Assembly: GCA_007844125.1 (NCBI GenBank)
Contig: CM017556.1
Span: 78,988,544-79,052,543 of the forward strand
DNA length: 64,000 nucleotides
Source of the DNA: Sinonovacula constricta
Lineage: Eukaryota > Mollusca > Bivalvia > Cardiida > Solecurtidae
Reading direction: 5' to 3'
The notes under the pieces are model-generated. The model did not search any database. It had not been told where the DNA came from and worked only from the letters and a program-made list of their open reading frames with translations. Positions 1-12,700 of this stretch are shown here, one piece after another. The translations under genes were made by a program, and so were the position numbers. How positions within the stretch are numbered: position 1 is the stretch's first letter; every line of letters begins with the position of its first letter.

Positions 1-3000
1 TATATGAGAATTATGATAATATGTAGTTTTTTCTATACAAAATATTACACAAGGTATGACTTATGATATCCATTTGTGACATAAACCTTTCTAACATACA
101 TATTATCAAAAGTCAAAATATTTGCACATATAATTAGCATTTATTTTACGCATTTATTTAGCAAAAAGAAGATAACAAAATTCATTTAACACTTTATATC
201 ATGTTTTAAACATTACATATATTAATAACCTATTGCATGCAGCAATAACTTCCATGAATTGAAGATAAAAACGTGGTTGTTATTTCAAATCAACAAAAAA
301 TATTCTTAGCATTATAAATGTACTGGTATAAAACTAAATGATAACACAACTTCAAAAATGATTCATTCAAGAATCTATTCTTGTACTTTTTTCTTCTTTC
401 TTAATAATCTGAAAAAAAAAAAATCTATATTTTAAAAAAAGAATACTCCATAATTTAAAAAAAAGAATATTAAGACATTTCCTGTCTTAAGATTGACTTG
501 TTGTATGAAGGGAAGTAATTTTTTTCTCTCAAAACTAAGGAAATATATCAAGATTTGAGGATTTCCATTTAAGTCCAAAGCAATAAGTAAAATCCTATAT
601 GGATATGATGATCAGTTGTTAGCAAATATGTAAGTATGAAGTTTGTGCTACTTTTAAAAGTATCATGATAAATGTTTAAATAAGAACTGCTGACATATAT
701 ACTGTGATACTGTAACACCAAACATTTAGGGAGAAGGGTAATTTAGCAAGTATTGAAAGCAGGCTCAGCACACCAATACAACATTGAGTTTACCAGTATA
801 CATGAAGCAGTCTAACAATCCAGCTTGTACGCCAGCATATGCTGAAATTCCTACATATAAACATGAAAAGCCATATTTCAGTCACTTAACCAAGATTACT
901 TAGACAGTCCAATCTAAACATATGCACCTCTATCCAGGGTTATCCACCTTCACTTACACTGTTTTTCTTTTGTAGTAGTTGTAGTGTTAGAGGAATGTAT
1001 ACTATGGGTTCTGACCAGTACAATGCTACTGTCAATCTACACCAAAATGCTTCATCCACATGTATATAATTTTCAGGTATAAAACCTTTTTAAAACAATC
1101 ATGTTTATTTTACATCAAAATAATAATCAATTAAAACTGCTTAAATGTTTCTTAGAATGAATCCTTAATCTGTTTTTTTTAAAAGAAGAATGAAACAACA
1201 ACATTATATATGCAACAACAGATATAAGGACAGACATTTGTGATTTCTAGAGAAGGTTTAATATAATTTTAATGAGATAAAATATTTGTTCAAACAAAAG
1301 AATACAGGACTAAAAATCATCGACAAAAGAGAAGGATCATGGGAGAAATGTGAACATACCAGCCACACCTGCACGATTACTTCTCAGATGTTTTTGCTCA
1401 AGCTTAAATGCTTAATTGCTCTAGACAAAATGATTATCTTTAATACTTCATTTTAATATTGTTGTCTCAAATTCTATCTACAAAGATGGCATACATAATA
1501 ATAAAGGGTAACATTATCTTTCTGTTAAGAAGACATTGAACATGAGCAAAATCTTTACTGAGAAATGATTCTACTAGTGAAGCTGGATCATTTGAGTAAA
1601 TATACCATATAATTATCTATTTAATAAGTATGGAACACAGCGAAATAAAACAATTAACCAAGATTAAAAATGTTTTCAACATGTTTGAAAAATACTGAGG
1701 CTTGGAACATATGTTAAAAGTTTTGAAAATATAAACACACATTACCAAAATATTGAAACTATGCGTAAGTATTTTAATTAAAAAAACACTGGCCCCATGA
1801 TACTTTCCTTTAAATTATTTAATATAAAAATGCAATCATAGACAAAATATGAGCAGAATGTTGCAACATGGATAACCTAAGTTCCCCATGTCCAGCGAAG
1901 GACTCTAGTGTTGCTATAAAAACACAAAGCAATACATGTACAACATTTGCATTATCAATGTAAAAATGTCCTAAACAAGAAACTTCTAATTATAGGAATA
2001 AGAAGAGTTCAAATAACAAACATGGCACTGGATCAAACAAAGACATACAGTGATGCAAATACTGGATTCTGGAGATCCACCTATTAATATAGCATCCAAA
2101 AATAGTCCGGCCCTTAGAAAGGGGTTGGGGACATGTGCAGAGTTAAAATTGTGATGGGACCAATATCATGCCAAGATATCATACACCTGTAACTCTACTG
2201 TCACTGCTTCAATATGTACCAGCTTTGTTCCAGTCTTGACTTACCTTAATTGGTTACACTTAGTAGTAATAACTTGTACAATTTCTGTTATTTATATACA
2301 ACTCCACACAATGTTACCTTGACACATTGCTATATACAGCAGCAAATAGTAAAGATCCTGATCAGACAGTCCTACAGGGAGACTGCTTATCTGTATTTAC
2401 AATATTTGCCTTCCTAGTGTGTTTAGTAGGTTAAAAGAATTTTTGACTAATTTTGGAACGGCAAGTAATCTTGATTCTGTATAATGTTACAAAAAGATTA
2501 TGCAATCTGTATGCAGAGCATATTTTAACATCATATATGACAATATGTTTATATTAAAAACACCCTTTTCAGATGTAACAATAGCAAACAATTATCTTAG
2601 GGTATTTTGTGATGATTACGGACTATAGGTATGGTCTTGATATGACTATAGGTATGGCCTTGATTTTATTTTAGACATTTTTTTTTATCACAATTTTAAA
2701 AGTAGGAGAGTTTAAGTCATTAAATACTCAATACTGACTTTACTCCATTTTGTGATCTATTTTTACATGCATTAGGGATTACACCCCTCCCCCTACCTTG
2801 CCAAAATAAGACTTAAAATCTGATGCAAAATCTTTATTTTTTTCAAATGACAATTTGCAACCAATCTACTGCTATTAAACACTTTTTACTAATAGATAAC
2901 CCAAGATAATAATAATAGTGTTGCGTTAAACAGGTGGTTGTGACCAAGCAATTTCAAACCTGCTGGCTGAGTCTAAGAAACAGCTAACTATGTTGCGTAT

Positions 3001-3731
3001 GCAGGGAAAGAATTCACCCCACTGATATAATATTTTTGGGGTAAAGGAGCAGCTTCCACACAAATGTAGAACATAAACAAGCAGCTTTCAACAAGACCTT
3101 TCAATTTAACAATACAATGTTTGCATTTTTACTTTGATGTTATTTCTTGTTAAATTTGTTGGACACCACCTAAAAAATCTAGTGTCCCTATCATTTTACC
3201 CATATTCCCAAGTTACAATAAAAACTTGAGCTGAACACCCCAACATCCCTGCTATTTTGCAAAGATTAACCACACTTCAAAAGGGGTGCAAAAACAGTAT
3301 ACAGTAGTGAGAGAGTGGGATGGTTTGGGGTTAGAATAAAATTAGCCATCTGACTCGCAGACCTAATATATACCTTGGAAATGGAAGTTTAAATCACAGA
3401 AAACATTCAATAAGGGGGTAAAATCCAAGGTATTAGTAAATAAAAGTAACTGCAAAACAGGATGATCATATTGGGATAACAAGGCAAGATAAAAGATAAT
3501 TTATGAAAATGCAAAATTTTGTAGAAAAAAAGCAAAAAATCTATGAAATATTTTTTTTAATGTAAAAAGAGTGATGACAAAATGTCCATACAGAATGAAC
3601 TGCAGAGATATGAAAACTGTACTGAAAATGTAACTAATGAGCATATAACTGCAAGAAAGTGACAACACTGGGTAAAACTGAAGCAGTGGATCAGCAGAAC
3701 CTCTGTTCGTCTGTCCGTGTCTGGCACTTAC
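1..3731. other. Intron after microexon P; nothing recognised
   Basis: AT-rich non-coding sequence. I looked on the minus strand for the next tomosyn segments (a Ser-rich SRSRSSS block, then the LW-G--LGTV strand) and saw none. A short direct duplication with GACTATAGGTATGG lies at about 2623-2669. A fragment resembling the 'gatctacagtatttgct' repeat family occurs at about 2336-2400. Confidence 0.5.
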
Positions 3732-3764
3732 CAGAGGCACTTGAGTCTGGTTTTAGGTACACCA
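3732..3764 (-). CDS. STXBP5: Probable tomosyn 33-nt microexon P ('VVYLKPDSSAS')
   Basis: A pyrimidine-rich acceptor (TTTTATTTTTCCCTATAG) and a consensus donor (CTG followed by GTAAGTGCC) enclose 33 nt in phase 1 to 1, which is exactly the phase left by exon O. Joined to it, the product reads H-VVYLKPDSSAS-G. Vertebrate tomosyn has LPTDLKPDLDVK at the corresponding place in the linker, so the LKPD match supports the call. The exon is symmetric and could be alternative. The evidence is two splice signals, phase and a four-residue match; RNA reads would settle it. Confidence 0.55.
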
Positions 3765-6700
3765 CTATAGGGAAAAATAAAATATACATTAACTTCCCCA
3801 CACAATGTTTAGGGTCCTTCACCAGCATAGAACAGATAATCAACATCAAAGTGACCCAATCACCTTGTAGTGCAGGAGCTTAGGTGCAAGATTATAATGC
3901 AGTCCGTAACATGATCACAGGATTTATATTATTAGCAGTGCTACAAGTTTGTTACACAATGTTAGAGCATGATGTGATAACAAAAGTTTTAATTGTTTGC
4001 TAGGAATGTGCTTTAAGTATAAAGCAAGTGATTAAGCTGTTCAATTTAATACAAGCATACTGCAACCGTAACAGAAAATCATAACCGCATAGGATGAAGA
4101 AAAGAAACAATATCCTGAAGACAAAGCAATTGCTCAACAAATCCACAGTATAATGTCTCCTCACTCAATAAAGTTATTTAAAACATCCAACCACAAAGTT
4201 GTATAAAAGTATCAGCTGCGTGATTATTCACTGTAACCAGACCGTCTCTAAAAACAACAACAATCATTTAAAATGTACATCAATATCTACAATAATTAAA
4301 TAATAACATATTTTTATTTTTTACAACCAAAGCATGAGTTAAGGTTATTCAATAAGTTACATAACTGTGCCATAATTATATCAGTGTTACCTGCTCTATT
4401 GAATGAAACCGATCTTGTTTTTTAATAGTTAACAAGTTTCCAAATGTTTTGATGTGAATATCTTTACCAGTTTTCAAGATATGGACAAAAACGATGCTGA
4501 TAAGACTGATGCCAATAGCTCAACTTTTTCAAAATGAGAACAAAATGAGAAAATATACATTGTTACTTTGTAAGTAATAGACTATAAATGTTATTGATGT
4601 TAACAGATTTTAATTATGTGAAATAAAAAGTGTATCAAAAGTATTGGTTTTGATGTTTAGTAAGTAAAACTGCTGATTCTTGACAATGACAACTATTGTA
4701 ATAATGACATTATCAGTATGACCTACTCATTGTATGGGATGCTATAATAGTACTGATATTATAAGACTGCATGACTGTACATAATACGAGGTAACATACT
4801 ACACATTAAACCTATCTGGTTTTATTATAAAGTAACATATATACAAGAAACAATGGTCATGTCAAATTCAAATACATGCAGAAAGTTTTAAATTAGTTCA
4901 GATTTAAAGTTATGAGACCATGTAAAGAGAGATAAATGTATAACAAGTAGAAACTGCTTTTGCTATCAGAACATAGGAGCACCTACATGGACATTGCTTG
5001 AACAATTAAAATTATCTACTAACTCATAAGCCAATTTAAAATTAAATTATTAACAAAATAAAATAGACAAGGCTTCGCTTCTTTTTTATTTATTTTTTTA
5101 CTAAACTTTATTATACAGAAAAAATTTGTTAATTGTAATTAGTATTTATGTAACAAATGAAATATGAATCTGGAAAATTTGAAAGTATATTTTTCTTAAT
5201 TAATTGTAGGAGCAATTTGATTTGGAAATATTATATGAAAAAAAAAAAGACAAAAAAAAAGATGAAAATATATGCAACAACAATAGTAACATACTGTTTA
5301 TGTTATAAAAGTAGCCAGAAACGAAAATCAAAAGGACAACAAAATACTTCTATACAATAAAAAAACAACTAAAAATGTTATCTGGATTTTTGTGACTGAA
5401 AAAAGTAAAATGAAAAAGAATGAAATAAGAATGAAATATTGCTGATTTGCAGTTATTTTGTAGGTTACAAAGTTCATTTTAAATGTATCCTTAGTGCTTC
5501 ACCATCACGTTCTGATCAATAGAAACTATATAGAGTTTACTGTCTTTTATTTAACACACAGGCTATTTCTTCTCTTATATTTCATTTGTTATGTTTGCCA
5601 TGCTAATGTGTAGTTAATCATCTTGCATACTGTCTGACTTCTCTGTGATAACATGTCATAAACACCTGGCTCACTGGGTCAATAGTGTACAATTTAAATT
5701 ATGTTTTTAACATGAAATGCAAAAGGCAATGCACACAAGCTGAACTGAAGGAGTGAACACTTATGTGAAACTAGTACAAACTAAGTTATAAACAATAACA
5801 TATTAGCCTATTAAGATGACCTGTATAACATCCTGTAAAAATATTAAGTTGACTTTAGGTAAAAATTCATATGGCTTAATGCTGTTAATCTTGTGACCTA
5901 GGTGTAAACCAAAGGCTGTGTATATAAATTAAAAGGACAGGAGAAGCAATTTGTTGTTTACGATGAAGGTAATTTACCAAGAAATTGCTAAGCATAAATA
6001 AGTGATGACTGTGCTGCAAATAAATCCAGAAGGGTCAACAAAATTAAAACCTATTTAAACTATAAAAGATAGAAGAGAGCAAATGAAAATAAAGAAACTG
6101 AATAAACTAAACCTATAAACGTGAAGGGCGGTGTTGGGGTGAACATGGGCTTCAAGCCCATGGCCCCAGGGGGTTTTGGAAGGGTGCACGAGGAGACAGC
6201 ATGGGATACAGCACCTCCTACACTGTAAGGTTCATCTGTGGACGCCACACTTTGCGCCTTCACCAATTTACGCTGAGTACCTTGTGACCGGCAGCGTTTC
6301 AGTTCAGGATTCGCTTTGCCACAGCGTGGTCTATAACTTGCAGGACTCATGCAATTGCCATTTATCTAGAATCCAATCGAAGGCATTAGTCAAACTAACA
6401 AAAATGGAACATAAAGCTTGCAAATACAAAGTAAGAAGATAAGTAAATAATAACCAAAAGAAAGTAATGTTCGATCATTCCCAACCGAAGACACTATCTG
6501 CTGTAAAACCTGAAATAAATTGGACAAAAACATAAATGAACCTGTAAAAATAAAAAATAAGAATTAAACTGTAAAAATGAACATAAAATGGTGATAGTGT
6601 GTGTGACTATCATACAGAACTAGTGATACTATATACAGGTATTTCCAGGTGAGCACTGGGTGACAGGTACTGTATACAGGTGGATAAATCACTAACGTCA

Positions 6701-9700
6701 GGTGATGGCTGTCTACAACAAACTGCATAAATTTTAAATTTCTTCTTTCTTATATTTTCATGGTTTGTCTCATATTATGGCTGAACACTTAACAAATATA
6801 TTACAGTTTTACAGACAGTTTACAGACAATTATCAAATGAAAGGAAGATCAATATTCCCTAAAAAACAAAACAACAATACCAGCCTGTACAGTTAGTGAT
6901 AGTATCCATACATAAGTGACACTAGATGATTAAATGTAGAAATAAATGCTTTCAATATGGTGATATGTGTTCACACAATAGTGATATATGCTATCATCTG
7001 GACTATCACTATACTAATAGTACCTATAAGGTGGTAGTGTGAGTCATCACAGTGGCAGTGGCATTAACTATCACTTTGTCACTTGAGTGATATATGCAAT
7101 TACTATTGTGATATCTTAATTACTCTATGGTTACAAATGCTATCACTATTGTGATTACTCATATCACTAAAGTGACAAAGGCTATCAGAGGTGTTCACTT
7201 TGTACACATGTTTCCATCCTGACCAACAAACATGCTGCCTGCAAACACCTGTTCTTCTACCTACCTGACCATCTAGATGCACTATGGATGCTGTGATTGA
7301 CATCACCAAGTGAACTAGCACTCAATCAATGTGAACTTGCAACTAAATGCTGCTGCTTTATTTTCTAAATGCTGCTTAAAACTTCAAAAAGTAAGTGTTA
7401 ACAAAAATAGAAATTAACTGTAACTTATATTCTCCCAAAATAGAAAATTAAGGCAATTAACTACAGCACTTCATGGAATTATTCAATAAAATATATTTAA
7501 TATGTGAAATTAAGAAGAAAATAATCAAATAATCAAGAAAACAAAAGTGCATTGTGCTGCAGTTATAAATAATAAATAGTTTTTGTGTGTTTATTAGGTT
7601 CATTGTCCCACCAACAGTCTTTCAGTTATCTGGAGATAGTTAAATTGATCTGGCTTTACCATGCTTATAAAACAATCAAAACTTTCATTTGTGAAAATGT
7701 ATCTTTTACTATAAACAGCTTGCAACCTTTAGTTTGTGTGAACTACATCCCGCTAGGAAATGTGTATGCTGGACACCTACATGCAGACCATCTGTTGCCA
7801 CACAACCAAGATAGAACTAGACAGCAGCAACAGCGCTAGCAGCAGCGATAGTGCTAGCAGCAACAGCAACCAGTAAGATAGGGTCAAGAGTAGAAGTAAC
7901 ACAAAACAGAACCAAATTAGAAAAGCATAACAAACAACCATCACACACAGGCTTCAAACACCTGCAAGTTAGTACTGTATCTACGTCCAACACGGAATTT
8001 TAAAAAGTTAAAAACTCAGATTCTGAACAAGGAATAAAAAAACAAACATGCTTTACATGGAATCAAGAAAGTCTACTTTGCATGAAACCAGGATGGTTAA
8101 TGGGATCTAAAAAGGCTTCACATGATAGTGGAAAAAATGGCTTGAAGCAGGCTTGATTTTCAAGTCATATCCGATTCTTTGAATTATGTGATTTTCTGAA
8201 TGTTATTTAAATTTCATAAAAACAACAAATGAATTAAACCTGATGTAACTTGTAAACATATGAAGTGATCCATATATTTGTTTAATTTACTACAATTTAA
8301 TGACTTAATTCCATGTGTGTGTACTTATGGCAGATACTCAGCTCTACAGATGTGTAATGTCTGTGTATGGAGGGTGAGATCACAAATAAACACGGACCAG
8401 TACGACACAACATTACCAAGGGTGACACATTGTTAGAGTAGATGTTAACACCTGCACAGTGCACGATGACACATTGTACAGGTGTGCCCCGAACTACAGC
8501 CTACCCTGAAACAGCAAGAAATGGTAATCATCATGAGCAAGGCTACAATACATCAGGCGGAGCATTGGACGATGGGCTCAAGGGTACCCACCTGCCTTTG
8601 AATGGGTGTGGTCATGGTATATATGTGGGAAATATGTGTAGCTGTGTGCGATGGTTTGGTTTTGATGGTAAAGTGGCCAGAAACTAGATACCAGTTTACA
8701 AAACGGCTATGACCTTCATTTCTACTTATCAAGGATATAAACCCGTGCTGCATACTTGTTTACATTTCTTAGGAATCAGTCAAGTTCAGTGTTGACAACA
8801 AGATTGTATTACAATTAGAAATATCCATGCTTTTTCCTGTATCTGTGATGTGTGCCTTAAATTTGTAGAAATACTACGTGTAACACTTTTGATGTATACT
8901 GAAGAAAAATGACAACTGTTCTTCAGAGCTGTTCTCCTAGATTCTGGAAATTTAGCAATGTTAGTGAATGGTTGCGTGGTGACTGATTCAGAGCTACCCT
9001 GGGATACTAAACAATAATACTGATTGATTTGAGCCAAGAGTTGTGGTTATTAGTATCTCATGCTAAATTAGAGTTAAAAGTATACCATTTAGTACCAAGG
9101 GTGCTCAGTGTTATGTGTAACAAGTGTAATTGTAAAATGAAAGAAAATAACTTGTTAGATATATATACATATATACACAGTATGAGCATGATAATAATGA
9201 AATATAGTAAGCAATACAATCAACATATACTGGCAATAGTAAACACTGCCAATAATAAAAAGCATACATCTCACACTGTCCGTTGTTATTTTTCATCTTA
9301 AATTTATGTTCTAACATACAGTTTTCCATAAAAATGATACATAATGATAAATAACACTTAAATGTTCAGATATAATAAATGAGGAAAGTTTGGCTAATGT
9401 TCATAATTTTAAACCTTTGATCAGTTGTTAGTACTTTGTCGAAAATTAAAAACCTTTAAGATGAAACATCCATCCCAATAAGATAGCCCCTTAAAAAACT
9501 TAAGTAAATGCTGAAAGCAAGAACTAAATATAAAGGAGACTAGAAACATAAACCACATAAAAGCTAAACAAAATATCGAAGCACAAGGAAACATGTCTAG
9601 GGCACTAAGAAAAGCAAGAACCATAAACCCAATCTAAATAGAGGGAGCTAAATAAGCACAATGACAGAACTATCGGGGATTGTGATAAGGATTTAATTTT

Positions 9701-12700
9701 GTGCACCAGTATAAAGGTGAGAATCTGTTTGTGCAACAGCAGAACAGCAGTAGAAAAAGTTGCAGCAGAACAAATTCTACTGAGGTAAAACAGCATGGGA
9801 ATGGAAGCAGCAGAATGGAAGCAGTACATATATTCTTGTATTCCCAACATGTAGTGAATGTCAGATGCTGAAGCAGTTATGGGCCAAAAAAAAAGGACAA
9901 AATCGGGACCATTTGATGTAAAAAAACAACATGAAATATCACTAATTTTATTATAGAAGTAGTAACGAAAAATCACAGGTAAAGCTCCATGTTTGGGCAA
10001 CTACAATCTTTGATTTGTTATCTTTGTTAAATTTTGTTATTTATGTAAGTAAATAATCGCCATGATTTATTCTTTAAGAAACAGTGAAGATTGTAAAAAA
10101 AATATATTTTGTTAACACTTTGCTACACTTAAAGTTTATAACCAAAGGCTGTTTTTCTATGTACTGTGCCGCACAGATTTAAACAAAATCAGTTCCGCAT
10201 GACTTCGCATAAAATTTTGTCACATACATGCTAGTGGCATTCGGCTGCTGCATAAATAGATGCTTAAGCCATTTGATCTTCTTAGCAAGAGTGTTTTTAA
10301 TTAAACTAGTGAAATACTGTTTGCATCACATGAAGTTTTTTTTTTTTTTTTTTAAAGTGTTAAAAACTGAATAAAAAAACAAAACAAAAACTAAATTCTA
10401 TTAAAAATATAGTTATATCTGTATGCCCATACATTAAACCCCCAGCACAATCCTTCTGATAAAAAAAAATATTGTAGGGGTGGGGTTATGAGTTAGTCCA
10501 CATTTCACACACAGGGTTATAGGTGCTACAGGGAAGGGTGAACATAACCTCAGACCATGATGATGGCGCTGCCAGCAGTAGCAGGACTGCACACGTGTCC
10601 ATAACCTACCATGCAGTGAGGATAGCAGCTCCCTGCTTGTCACCTTACACACAGAAGGTTTCCCTGACTGGTTATCATCTGTAAGGTCAATCACCAAAAC
10701 AATCTTTTCTTTTCTCTTCTTTCGCTGTTCTGAATCTTCATCCAATTCTTCATTCGTCGCTCCAGTTACCAAATGTCTCACTTTTGTGCTCATTCGGCGG
10801 AAAAATCCTTTCGGTTTATCAGAGTAATCATCAATCGGACTGGCAATATCATCATCAGTAGCAGCATTATCATCAGTTTCTGATCGAACACCATTGTCCT
10901 CCTGACCTGAGTTGGCAGTTTCGGAAATATGTAAACTATTATCATTTGGATCGGTGTATCTATACTTGCGCTCCTTATTTTTATCAAACCTTGTCTTGTT
11001 CTGCAATCGTTTCTTAAAGCTTTTCATTGAGTATTTGTGTGAGTGATGGGTGAGATTTGACTTTGGTTCTATTTCACAATCCAGAGATTTTGAAGTCTCG
11101 ATTGGTTTCATTGGTGATACAGGTTCAGAAGAGGTAGTGCCTAGCTCTACATTGTTGCTCTGTACAAAATTTTCCTCAGAATATGACTTAGGCTTGTCAC
11201 TCATAACTGTGTCCATTATTAATTCTTTTGGCACCACTAAAGGTAATGATGCCGTTCTTGTTGTCAGCATCTTCTTAGCTGGAGGGATTTTATGCTTTTT
11301 GTTTATTTCTTTGATGTGGCTCACATCTGTACTGGGACTGGTTGTGGAGTCTGAGGTATCACTTGTGTTGGCTGTATGGCTAGAGGCATCCTCAGATTGG
11401 CTAGTGCCACTCTCAGTCGTCTGATTCTGGTCACTAAAGAAAAACTTTTCTAATGCAGGAGCAGATTTGGGACTGATTCTGTCTGTGGCTGGGGCAAGTC
11501 TTGACTCACTGATAGCAGTTAAAGTGTTGGCAGTTTTCTTCTTTCTAGGGGGAGCTTGGGGGGCAGTGCTATCAGGATTTGGGGACTGAAAGCAGCAAAA
11601 AATGTCAAACTAAACCATACAACGAAACTAAAGAAAATGCAACTGAAAGTAAGGTCTACAAAAATATAAAAAATGATCTGTTGTCTTTCACTAGCACTAT
11701 GTTCAAAAATAACACTCAAAGTTGTATGTTTTTCCTTTAACAATCATTGAAAATCATCAAACAGCCTTTTGTACTTGTAGTTATTTATACTTTTGTAATA
11801 ATTAAAATGACTCCTTGTTAACTAAAATTAGAGGCATGGAAATAAATAATTAGTGTTTTTTTTTTATACAATTAGCTTTTTATAAAAATCAACAACCCAA
11901 TAACAAAACAGTTTATCAGTTCATTACTACTAATAGTAAATAAACAATGGAGATCTTTGCAAGTCTGATCCTTTTTTTATTTTTGGTCTTTTTTCATAAC
12001 GTTCTGACAGTCTATTGGAATTGCACTGGTCATATATTTTTGCTAGGGACTTACTTGGTACTGAAAAAGTTTTGACAACTGTCACTAGTGAAAGACCATA
12101 ATCATCACAAATTTATGTTACTTTACAAAAATATGACATAAATGCATGCAGTGCGAAAACATATTTTGTAAACTGTTCAAAAAGTAAATAGCAACCCCCG
12201 ATCCAGGTATTCAAGTTTTTGCTGCAAAATTCCCCTAACAATACTTCATATTATGGGTAGTTGCAGTAAAAAATTGTTGAAACATTGACATTTAAGTCAC
12301 AGATGCATTTTATCAGTACGTATTTTAAATTTTCATCCTAGTTAAAAACATTATGTCTTCATTTACTTATTGCTTGGTAAATACTAAATTTCAATATATC
12401 GCTGAATGCATGACTTGTTGATGAGAAAATATGACTACTATGTTGCAAAGTAAAAATGATGTATGGATACACCAATATACTTTACATAATTATTTACATA
12501 CATTCTACTTAGTCTTTTCTTTTGAGGACTACATAAAACTGATTATCTGTAAATATGGGGTAATTATGAGCAAATGTATACAATTCTTTTGTCTAATGCT
12601 CTTCAAACAGACTCAATATCTTCGCAAATGTTTTTTAACATAATCAATGACTCATTAATTTAAAATCTTGCACAAAATGTCCAAGCTAGAGTAACATCAA

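Larger units (their letters stand above)
3765..10609. other. 6.8-kb intron between exons O and P
   Basis: Mostly AT-rich and featureless. It contains a GC-richer patch at 6121-6360, a degenerate repeat at 6590-7190, a CAG/CTAGCAG-rich stretch near 7815-7875, an IGT-style 'attgtcccaccaac' repeat fragment at about 7600-7650 and a T-run at about 10338-10355. Open frames at 8442-8687, 8786-9037 and 9605-10000 show no family resemblance or splice context. Confidence 0.5.

Noticed and set aside
1..3731. C-terminal tomosyn exons and SNARE motif
   Set aside because: Searched for on the minus strand and not seen; they must lie beyond the window.
7815..7875. CAG-rich stretch as a polyglutamine exon
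   Set aside because: Interrupted by CTAGCAG stops in the glutamine frame and no splice context.
9605..10000. 131-codon minus-strand open frame
   Set aside because: Hydrophobic, random-looking peptide; does not match tomosyn and has no splice phase that joins neighbours.
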